From contig CAXIBC010000021.1 in assembly GCA_964022115.1 (NCBI GenBank), positions 1 to 37,090 on the forward strand: 37,090 nt of DNA, read 5' to 3'. The position numbers and the translations under genes were made by a program. This DNA comes from Oleispira sp964022115 (GTDB taxonomy: Bacteria > Pseudomonadota > Gammaproteobacteria > Pseudomonadales > Oceanobacteraceae). Below the pieces are notes generated by a model that saw only the letters and a program-made list of their open reading frames with translations, searched no databases and was not told the origin of the DNA. Positions within the stretch are counted from its first letter, which is position 1; each line of letters begins with the position of its first letter. Shown piece after piece: positions 17,588 through 26,708 of this stretch.

Positions 17588-17848
17588 TTCACTTATATTC
17601 TTTATACAACCGATTAGTTTTCGGTTCCTGTGTTTGGCAATGATACCATAAAATTTAAAACTAAAATTTTAAAATAAATTTCTGCGAAGGATATATCAAA
17701 AAAAATTAAATTTGTAATTTTTATTACATTGAGTGTGATAATTCTGCTATTGTTTCTGCGAATTTTATAGCAAATGATGATTAAGACTTGCATCTAATCT
17801 CAGGCTCTAATGCTTGGGTATTAGTTCGTTCGAATAGGGAAGTTTGAC
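17588..17848. promoter_or_regulatory. Divergent intergenic control region, tagH operon / ppkA operon
   Basis: 261 bp, very AT-rich, between the starts of the two long operons, so both promoters should be here. On the plus strand TGTGATAAT at 17734-17742 is an extended -10 candidate, with TTGTAA at 17712-17717 as a loose -35 (19-bp spacer). On the minus strand TATAAA (17601-17606) is a -10 candidate for tagH, flanked by an inverted repeat AACCGA/TCGGTT at 17608-17626. I found no convincing sigma-54 (TGGCAC...TTGC) site. Confidence 0.5.
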
Positions 17849-17851
17849 GTG
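17836..17851 (+). promoter_or_regulatory. Ribosome site and GTG start of the ppkA-like gene
   Basis: AGGGAAG at 17836-17842 lies 6 bp before GTG at 17849-17851. This decides for the GTG start over later ATGs. Confidence 0.7.
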
Positions 17852-20617
17852 ACTGATGTAACTGATACTGAAATTATTAATGATGATGACTCTACTATTC
17901 TTGTTAAAACAACTCTTTTAGATAAAGCATCGAAGTTAACTAGGGAAGAGATTATACCAGAAGACGCAACTCAACTTGCGTTAGGTAATTATCGCCTGAC
18001 TACTTCAAGTATTAATAAAAGCCAAGAAAAAATACCTCAACAAGACAGGCTTGAAGATAACCCAACCCGTCTTTTAACAAGCACGATCACGGGTTCATCT
18101 TTAACGGATGCGATTAAAAGAACTAATTTAGAAGTTAAAAATCTTAAAAGTAAAAATAGTCAGCTTAAAATAATAAAACAGCGATTTCTACTTTCCTCTA
18201 AATTGGGTATTGGAGGTATGGGGGCTGTTTATCAAGCTAAAGATTTAAGAAAGGTTGAAGCTCAGGATAAAAACCCTTGGGTAGCACTTAAATTATTAAG
18301 TGACGCCTTTAAAGAACATCCTACTGCATTTATTGCCCTGCAACGTGAAGCACAAAAAAGTCAAAAGTTAGCTCATCCGAATATCGTTCGTGTGTATGAT
18401 TTTGATCGCGATGGCGATACTGTCTATATGACAATGGAATTATTAAAAGGCGAAGAGCTAAAATATATTATAAAGCGTAAAAATAAGGGTATTGAACGGG
18501 GTGAAGCGCTAAGTATTATTCGCCAAGTGGGTGGGGCTCTTGTAGAAGCGCATAAGCATAATATAGTACATTCAGATTTTAAGCCTGGGAATATATTTTA
18601 TACAGAAGATAAGGTTGCGAAAGTATTCGATTTTGGTATAGCTCGTGCCGTGTCTGAAATGGGGCCTAGAACCTTTAATCCAGAGCAGGCTACAAACTCA
18701 GAAAATGACGTAACAACATTTGATGTCTCTACTCTTAATGCATTAACACCAGCGTATGCGAGCAAGGAAATGCATGAAGGGCAAGATGCTTGCAAAAGTG
18801 ATGACGTCTATGCATTGGGGTGTGTCGCATATGAAATTTTATCGGGTCTACATCCTTATGGAAAAACACCTGCAAACAAGGTGAAACAAAAGAATTATAA
18901 ACTGCCCTTCATCGATGGGTTAAAGCGTAAGCAAGTTCGTGCACTGCAGAAGTCTATTGCTATCGACCGTGAAAATAGATATCAGACAGTAGAAGAGTTC
19001 CTAACAGATTTCTTACCAGAAAGAAGGGTCTTAAGTATTGCAGTTAAGATATTACTCTCTATTCTAGTAATCGCATTATGCTTCAGTGGAGTTCTGTATT
19101 ATGAGCAGCAACAAGAGATAGACGCACAAAAGTTAGCGGCTGAAAAGGTAATTGAACATGAGCGAAATAAATCTCAACAGATAGAGGCGGCTAAGCAGGA
19201 AGTAGAAGGATTTTTAGATGAATATGAGAAAGAGGCATTAAGTTATAAAAAGAGGTTGGATGAATTGGCCTTCGTGTCCTCATCAACTAGTCTTGAGTGG
19301 CAGCTAGCGGTAACGCGTGAAATATCAAACTTAGAATCTGTCTATAGTGATAATATTGAAATTATCAATTATGCAAAGAAAAATTCTGAGGAGCATACGA
19401 AAAATATCGTTAATAAGGCTATAAAGATTTTTGAAAAGAGTAAAGACGACATAGAAGGTTGGTTGGGGAGCTATCATAAGAAAATATCTAATGTTTATTT
19501 ATCTAAGGCACGAGATGAGATCAAGATTGAAAACTTTCCATCTGCTCAAACATTAATCGATTTAGCTAGAAAACACTTTGAAAGTAATAGTGAAATAAAT
19601 ACGCTGCAAGCTTTATTGCTCGATCGTTGGCAGAATAAGAAAGAAGAGAATAAAGAAATACTGCGTCAACAGAAGTATAGGTCATTTGAGATCTATAATG
19701 AGACGGCAGCACGGCATGTATCAAGCTGTATCGAAAACATATTACCCGGCACTAGTGGGTTTAATTACAACATGAAAGTGCTGCAGCAGAAGTTAACTCG
19801 GCTCAAGAAAAAGTACTCCATGTTTCGTCAAAAGGTGGATGCAGAAAATAGAGATCATGTTAAAAAGTTAGGGCAATGTATTCGCTTATATGGAGAAACA
19901 GAGCCGATTGCTGCGGAAAGTATTTTAACTCAGGCCAAAACTTATTTTCCTAGTTATTTATCAATTTTAGAAAATGTGAAAATTAGGCCTTTCGATTCTT
20001 GCGACCCTAATTTTGCAGGAAAAGGCCGCCGCTATACATGCTCGGATAGACTAATGAATAATGCCGGTCTTTCTGGGCCTGAATTAGTAGTAGTTCGTAG
20101 TAAGGTAGCCGGCACCTTTGCTATCGGGAAATATGAGGTGACGCAAAGGCAGTTTTCAGTTTTCTGTAAAAATACCAAGTTTTGTTCTGTAGTCAATGAT
20201 AAAGAGCTTATGTTACCAGCTACAGGCTATTCATTAGAGCAAATTAATTCCTATATTGATTGGCTTAATAGGGAAACAGGGTTTAGTTACCGCTTACCGA
20301 CTCATTTAGAATGGCGTTACTCTGCAAGGGGGCGAGATGGTGTATTAGACAATGATCGTAATTGTCAGTTGAATGCTCGAGGCTTGGTAAAGGGGGTGCG
20401 CTTATTACCTGTAGATGTTGGCTCTCCTAATGGTTGGGGGTTGGTTAATTCAATAGGTAATGCAGAAGAATTAATTCTTGATACAGACAAATATCGAGTC
20501 GCAGGAGGCTCGATACTCACCGCAATGGAAAGCTGTGATTTAAAAACCTTAAGTAATTACAGTTCAAGCAAGAGTCAGATGATGGGCTTTAGGGTTGTTA
20601 GAAAAATTGAATCATAA
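17849..20617 (+). CDS. ppkA: PpkA-like Ser/Thr kinase with C-terminal FGE-like domain
   Basis: 922 residues. A polar N-tail (1-110) precedes a Hanks-type kinase domain (about 113-388) with G-loop LGIGGMGAVY, VALK lysine near 146, catalytic loop HSDFKPGN near 240 (HRD changed to HSD, a non-RD kinase), and DFG near 261. All catalytic residues look intact. One membrane segment (about 400-418) puts the remaining 500 residues in the periplasm: a charged coiled-coil region (about 420-740) and a formylglycine-generating-enzyme/SUMF1-like domain (about 745-922; GKYEVTQRQF, RLPTHLEWRYSARG, GLVNSIGNAEEL, GFRVVRK). The kinase should phosphorylate the FHA protein. The FGE part lacks the usual RGGSW-type ending and is probably a binding module. 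It differs from Pseudomonas PpkA, which carries a von Willebrand A domain. The tpsB start is 15 bp downstream. Confidence 0.93.
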   Translation: MTDVTDTEIINDDDSTILVKTTLLDKASKLTREEIIPEDATQLALGNYRLTTSSINKSQEKIPQQDRLEDNPTRLLTSTITGSSLTDAIKRTNLEVKNLKSKNSQLKIIKQRFLLSSKLGIGGMGAVYQAKDLRKVEAQDKNPWVALKLLSDAFKEHPTAFIALQREAQKSQKLAHPNIVRVYDFDRDGDTVYMTMELLKGEELKYIIKRKNKGIERGEALSIIRQVGGALVEAHKHNIVHSDFKPGNIFYTEDKVAKVFDFGIARAVSEMGPRTFNPEQATNSENDVTTFDVSTLNALTPAYASKEMHEGQDACKSDDVYALGCVAYEILSGLHPYGKTPANKVKQKNYKLPFIDGLKRKQVRALQKSIAIDRENRYQTVEEFLTDFLPERRVLSIAVKILLSILVIALCFSGVLYYEQQQEIDAQKLAAEKVIEHERNKSQQIEAAKQEVEGFLDEYEKEALSYKKRLDELAFVSSSTSLEWQLAVTREISNLESVYSDNIEIINYAKKNSEEHTKNIVNKAIKIFEKSKDDIEGWLGSYHKKISNVYLSKARDEIKIENFPSAQTLIDLARKHFESNSEINTLQALLLDRWQNKKEENKEILRQQKYRSFEIYNETAARHVSSCIENILPGTSGFNYNMKVLQQKLTRLKKKYSMFRQKVDAENRDHVKKLGQCIRLYGETEPIAAESILTQAKTYFPSYLSILENVKIRPFDSCDPNFAGKGRRYTCSDRLMNNAGLSGPELVVVRSKVAGTFAIGKYEVTQRQFSVFCKNTKFCSVVNDKELMLPATGYSLEQINSYIDWLNRETGFSYRLPTHLEWRYSARGRDGVLDNDRNCQLNARGLVKGVRLLPVDVGSPNGWGLVNSIGNAEELILDTDKYRVAGGSILTAMESCDLKTLSNYSSSKSQMMGFRVVRKIES

Positions 20618-20632
20618 TTACTAGGATGTAAT

Positions 20633-22993
20633 GTGAAAATAGTATATGGATGTTGCATTATATGGCTGATATGCATACAGGAACTGTGGGCCTCTGAACC
20701 TGTTGCTGAAGATATTGGCGAGATAAATACGCTTGCAACTAATTTACAGATAGGCAGTTATCAGGGATGGGATATATTTCTCGAAAACTATGTAGAATCA
20801 GATATTGCTGGTTACAGCTTCTATCAAATTGCTCCAAAGATTCTTAGTGAAGTTTACAATAATGAGTTATCAGTAGAGAGATTTGGGTATGATTTAACTC
20901 AATTTTCTGAATACTTGATTAAATTATTCTCTGAAACTTTACTAGAGCAGGGGGAGAAATTACAACGTCACCAGTTAATTGAATTATTTAATTTGGCTCA
21001 TGATGTTAATTTTTCACGGTTAGATGATATGAGATCCAAATCCTTTTCATCTAACCCTGTAGCAAGTCTAGTATCTATTAAGCCGAAACTTATCGCTAGT
21101 GCTAAACGTATTGAAGAATATTACCAATCAAAACTGAACTGCCCTGTTAAAATGCAATGGCAGCGAATCAAAAATAAACCGCTATTATCAATAAAGCTTG
21201 TCGTTGTCGAAGAGTTAGAAGGCTCGTCAGTTGTAGATTATTTAGCCTGTTTTAATAGGATTGATAGTCGATTAGATCGTGCTGAAATGCTTTGGGTTAA
21301 TGAAATTAAAGTTCGTTCGTCTGCCGGTAATAGTATGAAGAGACTTAGGCAAGAAGCTAAAAAATTACTGTCGCTTGAGCTTAAGGAGAATACTAATTAT
21401 AACCCATTGGGAATTAATGGGTTTTCAACAGGCATGTTGTTTTCGTTAGCGGAGAAAGTCTCCAAACTCTATTACAAGTCTGGTGGAGGGCAGCTAAGTA
21501 CTGAGCAAGAAGCAATACTAATTAACGACCTTGCTGAGCTTTACAGAAGTCGTGGATTAACTTTTACAAGACTCACTGAAATTGCCGATAAATTAAAGGA
21601 ATTTTATCGGAGTAAAGGCTTTATCTTATCTACGGTTTATGTTCCCGAGCAAAAATTTATAAATGCTAATGGTATTGTGTATTTGTCGTCTCAAAGTGGT
21701 GTGCTGGGTAAAGTTAAGCTAAATAGCGATAATGATCTAGCATATCGTGATGAAATAGTCTCCGATATATTTCATACGTATTTAGGTAAAGGAGTAAATA
21801 CTGATATATCTGATACCTATTATAAGCTAGGCCTATTACCAGGACTATCCGTAAAATCAGGGTTTTTCGAAGTGGGCGATAAGCCTGGGGAAACAAATCT
21901 TATCGTAGATGTTGACAGAAATTGGGGGGATGTCTCTATTATTGGGGATAACTATGGTTCGACATTAACGGGTAAATATCGTGCTTTAACAGCGATTGCT
22001 TGGCATAACCCAGTGGGTCATGGAGATGACTTATCGTTAGGCTATTTATATGGATTTAATCCGGAAAAAACACAATTAGGATACCTAAAGTATCAATACC
22101 CTTTGATCTTACCGACGATAAATCTGGGTTTGACTTATGAAAGCAATACCTATTCAGCATTAAAAACCTTTGCAGGGAATACGCCAGTGCATGTAGAAGG
22201 TCAAGCTGAAAATAGAGAGCTGTCGGTTAAGCATACTCTAATTACCCATAAGGATATGAATGCAAGGCTTAATGTGAGAGCCAATAAAAAATCATCCATC
22301 GTTAATTCAACGTTTATGTTAACAACCAGCACACCTAGTAATAGCAGGAGTGAATTATCTGATATATATTCTGTTGGATTCTATTTAGACTTTCTATTGA
22401 ATTCAGTCAAAACGGCAGTACTTATTGATACTCATGCTTCTATAGCCAGGGTGCATAAAGCCAGCGAACTGAACATCGATAACAAATTCAGTAAGTTTAG
22501 TACTTCATTGAATACGAGTACCCTTTTGTCTTTCAATCATCACTTCAAATCTAAACTATCAGTATATTTAAAAGCCAGTTATAGCGATCATGCACTACCT
22601 AGTTATGAACAGTTTAGCATTGGTGGTGCAGATAAGGTCAAAGCTTTTTCGTCTTCGATATTTTTAGGTGATTCAGGTATTTACACGAATATTGAATGGA
22701 CGGCGGATGTATTTGACTACTTATTTTCTAGGCAGTTAGGAGCGGCACACAAACTCGATGTAGGTATTTATGCTGAACAATCTTTTGCTAGGTTGAATGG
22801 GTTTGATGAAGCCCCCTCAGTCAGTGCTCGTATTAATGGTTATGGTGGTCTTTTACGCTATGACTGGCGTAGAAAATTAATCGTAGATACTAGTATATCT
22901 TTTACCGGTAATCGCTTTTCGGAAGAAGACTATAAATTTTTAGATGATGGTGAAAATGGGAAGGTACTGATCAATGTCCGCTATACGTTTTAG
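20633..22993 (+). CDS. TpsB: two-partner-secretion outer-membrane transporter
   Basis: 786 residues, ShlB/FhaC/HecB type, which moves its TpsA partner across the outer membrane. GTG start with AGGA 6 bp upstream. A signal peptide (1 to about 20, ending LWA) is followed by an N-terminal extension of about 265 residues of unknown kind. The usual parts follow: POTRA 1 (about 287-355; LTFTRLTEIADKL, GFILSTVYVPEQKF), POTRA 2 (about 355-430; TYLGKGVNTD, LLPGLSVKSGFFEVGDKPGE), then a 16-strand barrel (about 435-786) opening with DNYGSTLTGKYRA and ending in a beta signal, INVRYTF. The lid-loop motif VRGY/VRAY reads VKAF at 669-672. Typical TpsB proteins are about 550-600 residues. The 3' end overlaps tpsA by 20 bp. 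Confidence 0.93.
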   Translation: MKIVYGCCIIWLICIQELWASEPVAEDIGEINTLATNLQIGSYQGWDIFLENYVESDIAGYSFYQIAPKILSEVYNNELSVERFGYDLTQFSEYLIKLFSETLLEQGEKLQRHQLIELFNLAHDVNFSRLDDMRSKSFSSNPVASLVSIKPKLIASAKRIEEYYQSKLNCPVKMQWQRIKNKPLLSIKLVVVEELEGSSVVDYLACFNRIDSRLDRAEMLWVNEIKVRSSAGNSMKRLRQEAKKLLSLELKENTNYNPLGINGFSTGMLFSLAEKVSKLYYKSGGGQLSTEQEAILINDLAELYRSRGLTFTRLTEIADKLKEFYRSKGFILSTVYVPEQKFINANGIVYLSSQSGVLGKVKLNSDNDLAYRDEIVSDIFHTYLGKGVNTDISDTYYKLGLLPGLSVKSGFFEVGDKPGETNLIVDVDRNWGDVSIIGDNYGSTLTGKYRALTAIAWHNPVGHGDDLSLGYLYGFNPEKTQLGYLKYQYPLILPTINLGLTYESNTYSALKTFAGNTPVHVEGQAENRELSVKHTLITHKDMNARLNVRANKKSSIVNSTFMLTTSTPSNSRSELSDIYSVGFYLDFLLNSVKTAVLIDTHASIARVHKASELNIDNKFSKFSTSLNTSTLLSFNHHFKSKLSVYLKASYSDHALPSYEQFSIGGADKVKAFSSSIFLGDSGIYTNIEWTADVFDYLFSRQLGAAHKLDVGIYAEQSFARLNGFDEAPSVSARINGYGGLLRYDWRRKLIVDTSISFTGNRFSEEDYKFLDDGENGKVLINVRYTF
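22958..22976 (+). promoter_or_regulatory. tpsA ribosome site inside the tpsB 3' end
   Basis: GGGAAGG at 22958-22964, nine bases before the tpsA ATG (22974-22976), lies within the last codons of tpsB. The two frames overlap by 20 bp, so tpsA translation is probably coupled to tpsB. The site also fixes the tpsA start, which gives a proper signal peptide. Confidence 0.65.
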
Positions 22994-25900
22994 TCTCATA
23001 ATAGTTTTTATTTACACATACGTTCTGTCTGCTACTAATATTTACGCTGCACCTATAGGCGGTAGTATTACTCATGGTACGGGCTCTATCGATAATAGCG
23101 AAGAAAAAATCACTAATATTATTCAAGAATCTGACCAGCTTATTATTGATTGGGATAGTTTTAACCTTGCTAATGATGAAGAAGTAAATTTTGCTCAGCC
23201 CTCAGCAGAGTCGATGGTATTGAATAATATCTTGCAATACGATACGAGTGCCGTTAACGGAATAATTAATGCGAATGGAAGGGTCTTTCTAATTAATCCT
23301 CGAGGGCTTATTTTTGGTAGTGATTCACAAATTAATACAGCAGATTTAATAGTAAGTAGTTTATCGGTTGTGAAAGATGAGTTTATAAATGGAGAGTTTG
23401 TTTTTAAAGATATCGATGATAATCAGGGAGTTATTATCAATAATGGCACAATTACATCTTCTAGTGGTGTTAGCTTTATTGCTGAGTCACTTATTAATAG
23501 AGGCCTTATTCAAGCTGAGTTGGGTTACATTAATATGGCTGCAGGTAAGCAGGCTTACCTGACGTTTGATGATCAAGGGTATATGGGGGTTAAGATTGAT
23601 GAGGCTGTTCTAAACAATACGTTAGGTTTAAAGCAAGCAGTAGAGAATAGTGGACAGTTACTCGCTGCGGGTCGGGTTGCCATCAGTGCGCAAACCTCTA
23701 CTCAGTTGTTTGATCAAGCGATTAACAATACTGGGATAGTAAAAGCGAACGGTTTCAATTTAAATTCTGTAGAAAATCCGACGACTATTAGCTTGAATTC
23801 AAATGGTGATATTAATAATAGCGGTTCTTTAGTGGCAGCCAATACGTTATTGGCTGAAAACGACTTAGAGGGAGGCCGGATTATTATTAGTGGAAATGAC
23901 GTTGTTCATTCTGGTGAGATAGATGTTAGTAGTACACGCAGCCAAGGTGGGTACGTAGGTATCCATGGTGAGCATGTAAAGCTGGCTGGCAGTGCATCGG
24001 TGAATGCAAATGGTGATAAAGGGGGAGGGGTTGTATTAATAGGAGGTAGTCGCCTGGATCAGGATTCTGGATATAGCACAGCTAGCTCTACTATCATTGG
24101 CATAGATAGCTATATTACTGCCAATGCTGGTATTCATGGTGATGGTGGTGAGATTGTCATTGGCTCTGAAGATGATACTCAATTTTTTGGCACTGTGGAA
24201 ACCACTTCTGGGATATTCACTGGAGATGGTGGCCGTATTGAAATATCTTCAAAAGAACAGTTAAGCTTTAGTGGCAGTACTGTTTTATCAACGCAAGCTT
24301 TATCAAAACGAGTAGAGGAAGGGAAAAGTAAAGCTGGGGAGCTAATAATAGCGACGAGTACGCTTAGGCTTGTTGCTGATGATATTACTGCTGATTCTGA
24401 TGAATCTATTACGTCGATAAAGACGAGTCAGTTGATTCATTTATTGGATGCTGCCAACGTACAGTTGTTAGCCCATGAAGATGTCATTATTGAATCTGCT
24501 ATTGAAAGTGATAGTCATAATCGTCTTAAGCTCGATGCGTTTGGAAGTCTGACATTCAATTCAGACATCTCTATGATGGGAGTATTGGAATTATCAGCTA
24601 TGGAAGAGATGAATGGTGCTGGAAATATCAGCATCGGTGATACATTAGATATATCAGCAATCAATGAAATTATAAATTTTAATGGTTTAGTCAGTGCATT
24701 AGATTTATCTACTCAGCTTCACACTAATAATGGTCATTCTATAGATTTATTGAAGGATGGTAGCTTTAACATTGCTAGCACCAATTTTAATGATTTTACT
24801 AAAGTAAATATCAATGGTGGGCGGATAAATGGTATTGACCTAGCAGGATTATATACCATTAAAGGGGTTCAGCAAATTGAAGTTAATAATACTTTATTTA
24901 GTCAGGTTTCGTCGGTAGTTGGAGGCGAAGGAGTTGATATAATACTAGGTTTAGATAATCAGCATTGGTACTTGTCTGGCATTGATAATCAGGTTATAGG
25001 CAGTGAAATATCCTTTTACGATATAGAGAGTGTTGAAAACGGTCATGTGATTGGAACTGTAGATGCTGATCAGATTGAGTTATTAGCAGGTCAATCAATT
25101 CAGGCAAACTCAGTTAGGTTCGAGAATATCACATCAATAAATACCGGTGATAATACAGATACCATTACAGGGGGGGATGTGTGGACAGTTGCCATTACTG
25201 CTAATACGCCCATTTCACTTAAAGCAAATGACATTACAATCACTAACGCGGAAATAATCTACGGTAATGATAATGCTACTTTAGTCGGAACCTCAGAGGC
25301 GGATCATCTTGTTTTTAAGAACTCAGGAATTATTGAATTTAATAATGTCGAGTTTTCAAATTTCACGCATGTCGATGCCAGAGAAGGCAATGATGATATT
25401 CAGTATGACTTTGATAAATGGCTAGTCGATGGAGAGAATAAAATCTTACTAGAAGGAATTAACTTTTCCAATATAGACACTGTAAACATAAATAATAGTA
25501 TTGGTATAACAGATCGTAAACTCGTTGGTACTGGTTTAGATGATACCTTTACCCTCATTGCTGAAAATACCATAAGTATAAACGGCATTACATATTATGG
25601 TATGGGAATGGTGTCTTCCGGACAAGGTGTGGATACCCTAATAGGAAGTGATCATTGGCAGTTAACTGAGCTTGGTTTTAAAAGTGATGAGATTGAATTT
25701 AACGGCTTTGAACAAGTATATAGTGGTTATCAAGGGGTTTTGATCGGAACTAATGCTAGTGATGAATTTCGTTTACTAAGTGATGGTAATGGCTCTACGG
25801 ATGTTTTAATTAATAATACAACAGTATTCTCAAATATTACTCACATACAAGGGGGGAGCCAAGGTGCTTCTGGTATAAATCAAGGAGATAGAGTAATTAT

Positions 25901-26708
25901 AGATCGAGAGCAAGAATGGCAGCTGATTGATAATGATGCCTTTCGTATAGATCAAATACTGTTTAATGATATAGAACAAGCTATCGCAACTTCTTCTACA
26001 GTTACTGGAAGTACAGGACAAGATATATTTGAATTCAATGGTTTGGGGAATACCATTGTTGCGAATAATGTATATTTCGAAAATGTAACCATGATTGATG
26101 GGGCTGACTCTGATGAGTTAGGAGATCAAATAAATATAAATAGTAACCATTCCATTAATATTCTAGATACCAATGGCATATCAAATTTTAACCAAGATAG
26201 TGAAAATAATAATTTAGCAGTATTTTTTAAAAATATTGAGCTGCTTGAGGTGACCACGCCTAAAGACGTTTATTTATCAACAGCATTTGATCGTATAGCT
26301 GTCAATGCTAATAATTTAACGGTTGAAAGCCAAGCTGATGTAACCTTTGATGAACTTAATGTAGATGACACTGTTTATATTAATTCAGAAGGTTCCATAA
26401 TATTTATTAATGACGTTGAATTTATCAGTAAAAATGTTGATATATCTGCTTTAAGTATTGAGTTTAATAAAGGCCTAGCAGTAGTCACTAATAATTTTAT
26501 TTTAGAAGCTGATAGACTGATCGTAGATGGTGGGATCGATGTGGATGTCGAGGTTGATCGATCTGTACCTATTGATATTGGTGAGGACATTAGTTCATCA
26601 ATTTTTAATGAAATTAATATCTTTTTAGCCAGTGAAGGGTCAATTCGTATAGATGATGCAATCGATGATGCTGAAAGTTTTAAATGGCTACTAAGTGAAA
26701 TTGAATAG
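22974..26708 (+). CDS. TpsA: filamentous-haemagglutinin-like exoprotein
   Basis: 1244 residues, cysteine-free as far as I can read. Signal peptide (1-25, NIYA/AP), then a TPS secretion domain (about 27-260): NIIQESDQLIIDWDSFNL, INPRGLIFG (a variant of the NPNGI motif), NRGLIQAELGYINMAAGKQ. A beta-helix stem follows, with GDGGEIVIGSEDDTQFFGTV and GGRIEISSKEQLSFSG (about 390-430), typical of large TpsA adhesins. Residues about 625-1099 hold six divergent repeats of 66-92 residues (listed separately), and the last 145 residues are beta-rich with no recognised domain. There is no VENN motif, toxin tip or adjacent immunity gene, so it is not a CdiA-type toxin. It is probably a surface or released adhesin, secreted by the adjacent TpsB. 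Its place before tssA, 192 bp away, is unusual. Confidence 0.92.
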   Translation: MSAIRFSLIIVFIYTYVLSATNIYAAPIGGSITHGTGSIDNSEEKITNIIQESDQLIIDWDSFNLANDEEVNFAQPSAESMVLNNILQYDTSAVNGIINANGRVFLINPRGLIFGSDSQINTADLIVSSLSVVKDEFINGEFVFKDIDDNQGVIINNGTITSSSGVSFIAESLINRGLIQAELGYINMAAGKQAYLTFDDQGYMGVKIDEAVLNNTLGLKQAVENSGQLLAAGRVAISAQTSTQLFDQAINNTGIVKANGFNLNSVENPTTISLNSNGDINNSGSLVAANTLLAENDLEGGRIIISGNDVVHSGEIDVSSTRSQGGYVGIHGEHVKLAGSASVNANGDKGGGVVLIGGSRLDQDSGYSTASSTIIGIDSYITANAGIHGDGGEIVIGSEDDTQFFGTVETTSGIFTGDGGRIEISSKEQLSFSGSTVLSTQALSKRVEEGKSKAGELIIATSTLRLVADDITADSDESITSIKTSQLIHLLDAANVQLLAHEDVIIESAIESDSHNRLKLDAFGSLTFNSDISMMGVLELSAMEEMNGAGNISIGDTLDISAINEIINFNGLVSALDLSTQLHTNNGHSIDLLKDGSFNIASTNFNDFTKVNINGGRINGIDLAGLYTIKGVQQIEVNNTLFSQVSSVVGGEGVDIILGLDNQHWYLSGIDNQVIGSEISFYDIESVENGHVIGTVDADQIELLAGQSIQANSVRFENITSINTGDNTDTITGGDVWTVAITANTPISLKANDITITNAEIIYGNDNATLVGTSEADHLVFKNSGIIEFNNVEFSNFTHVDAREGNDDIQYDFDKWLVDGENKILLEGINFSNIDTVNINNSIGITDRKLVGTGLDDTFTLIAENTISINGITYYGMGMVSSGQGVDTLIGSDHWQLTELGFKSDEIEFNGFEQVYSGYQGVLIGTNASDEFRLLSDGNGSTDVLINNTTVFSNITHIQGGSQGASGINQGDRVIIDREQEWQLIDNDAFRIDQILFNDIEQAIATSSTVTGSTGQDIFEFNGLGNTIVANNVYFENVTMIDGADSDELGDQININSNHSINILDTNGISNFNQDSENNNLAVFFKNIELLEVTTPKDVYLSTAFDRIAVNANNLTVESQADVTFDELNVDDTVYINSEGSIIFINDVEFISKNVDISALSIEFNKGLAVVTNNFILEADRLIVDGGIDVDVEVDRSVPIDIGEDISSSIFNEINIFLASEGSIRIDDAIDDAESFKWLLSEIE
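24846..26270 (+). repeat. Six divergent repeats in the TpsA C-terminal half
   Basis: In-frame protein repeats beginning at 24846 (weak copy), 25044, 25275, 25515, 25734 and 25995, ending about 26270. Shared pattern: [LV][IV]GT-x3-D-x-[FIL], then a hydrophobic INNxxFxNI segment, a G-x-G-x-D turn, a W near the middle (DxWxL), and IxFxxIExV at the end. Copies differ in length (66, 77, 80, 73, 87 and 92 residues) and are too diverged to show as DNA repeats. The first and last are least regular. Confidence 0.7.

Noticed and set aside
17588..17848. Sigma-54 promoter for the T6SS operons
   Set aside because: T6SS loci often use sigma-54, so I looked for TGGCAC-N5-TTGC on both strands. TGGCAA at 17635 lacks a suitable partner element.
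22974..26708. TpsA as a CdiA-type contact-dependent toxin
   Set aside because: No VENN or similar boundary motif, no recognisable toxin C-terminus, and no small immunity gene before tssA. The C-terminus is beta-rich and repetitive.
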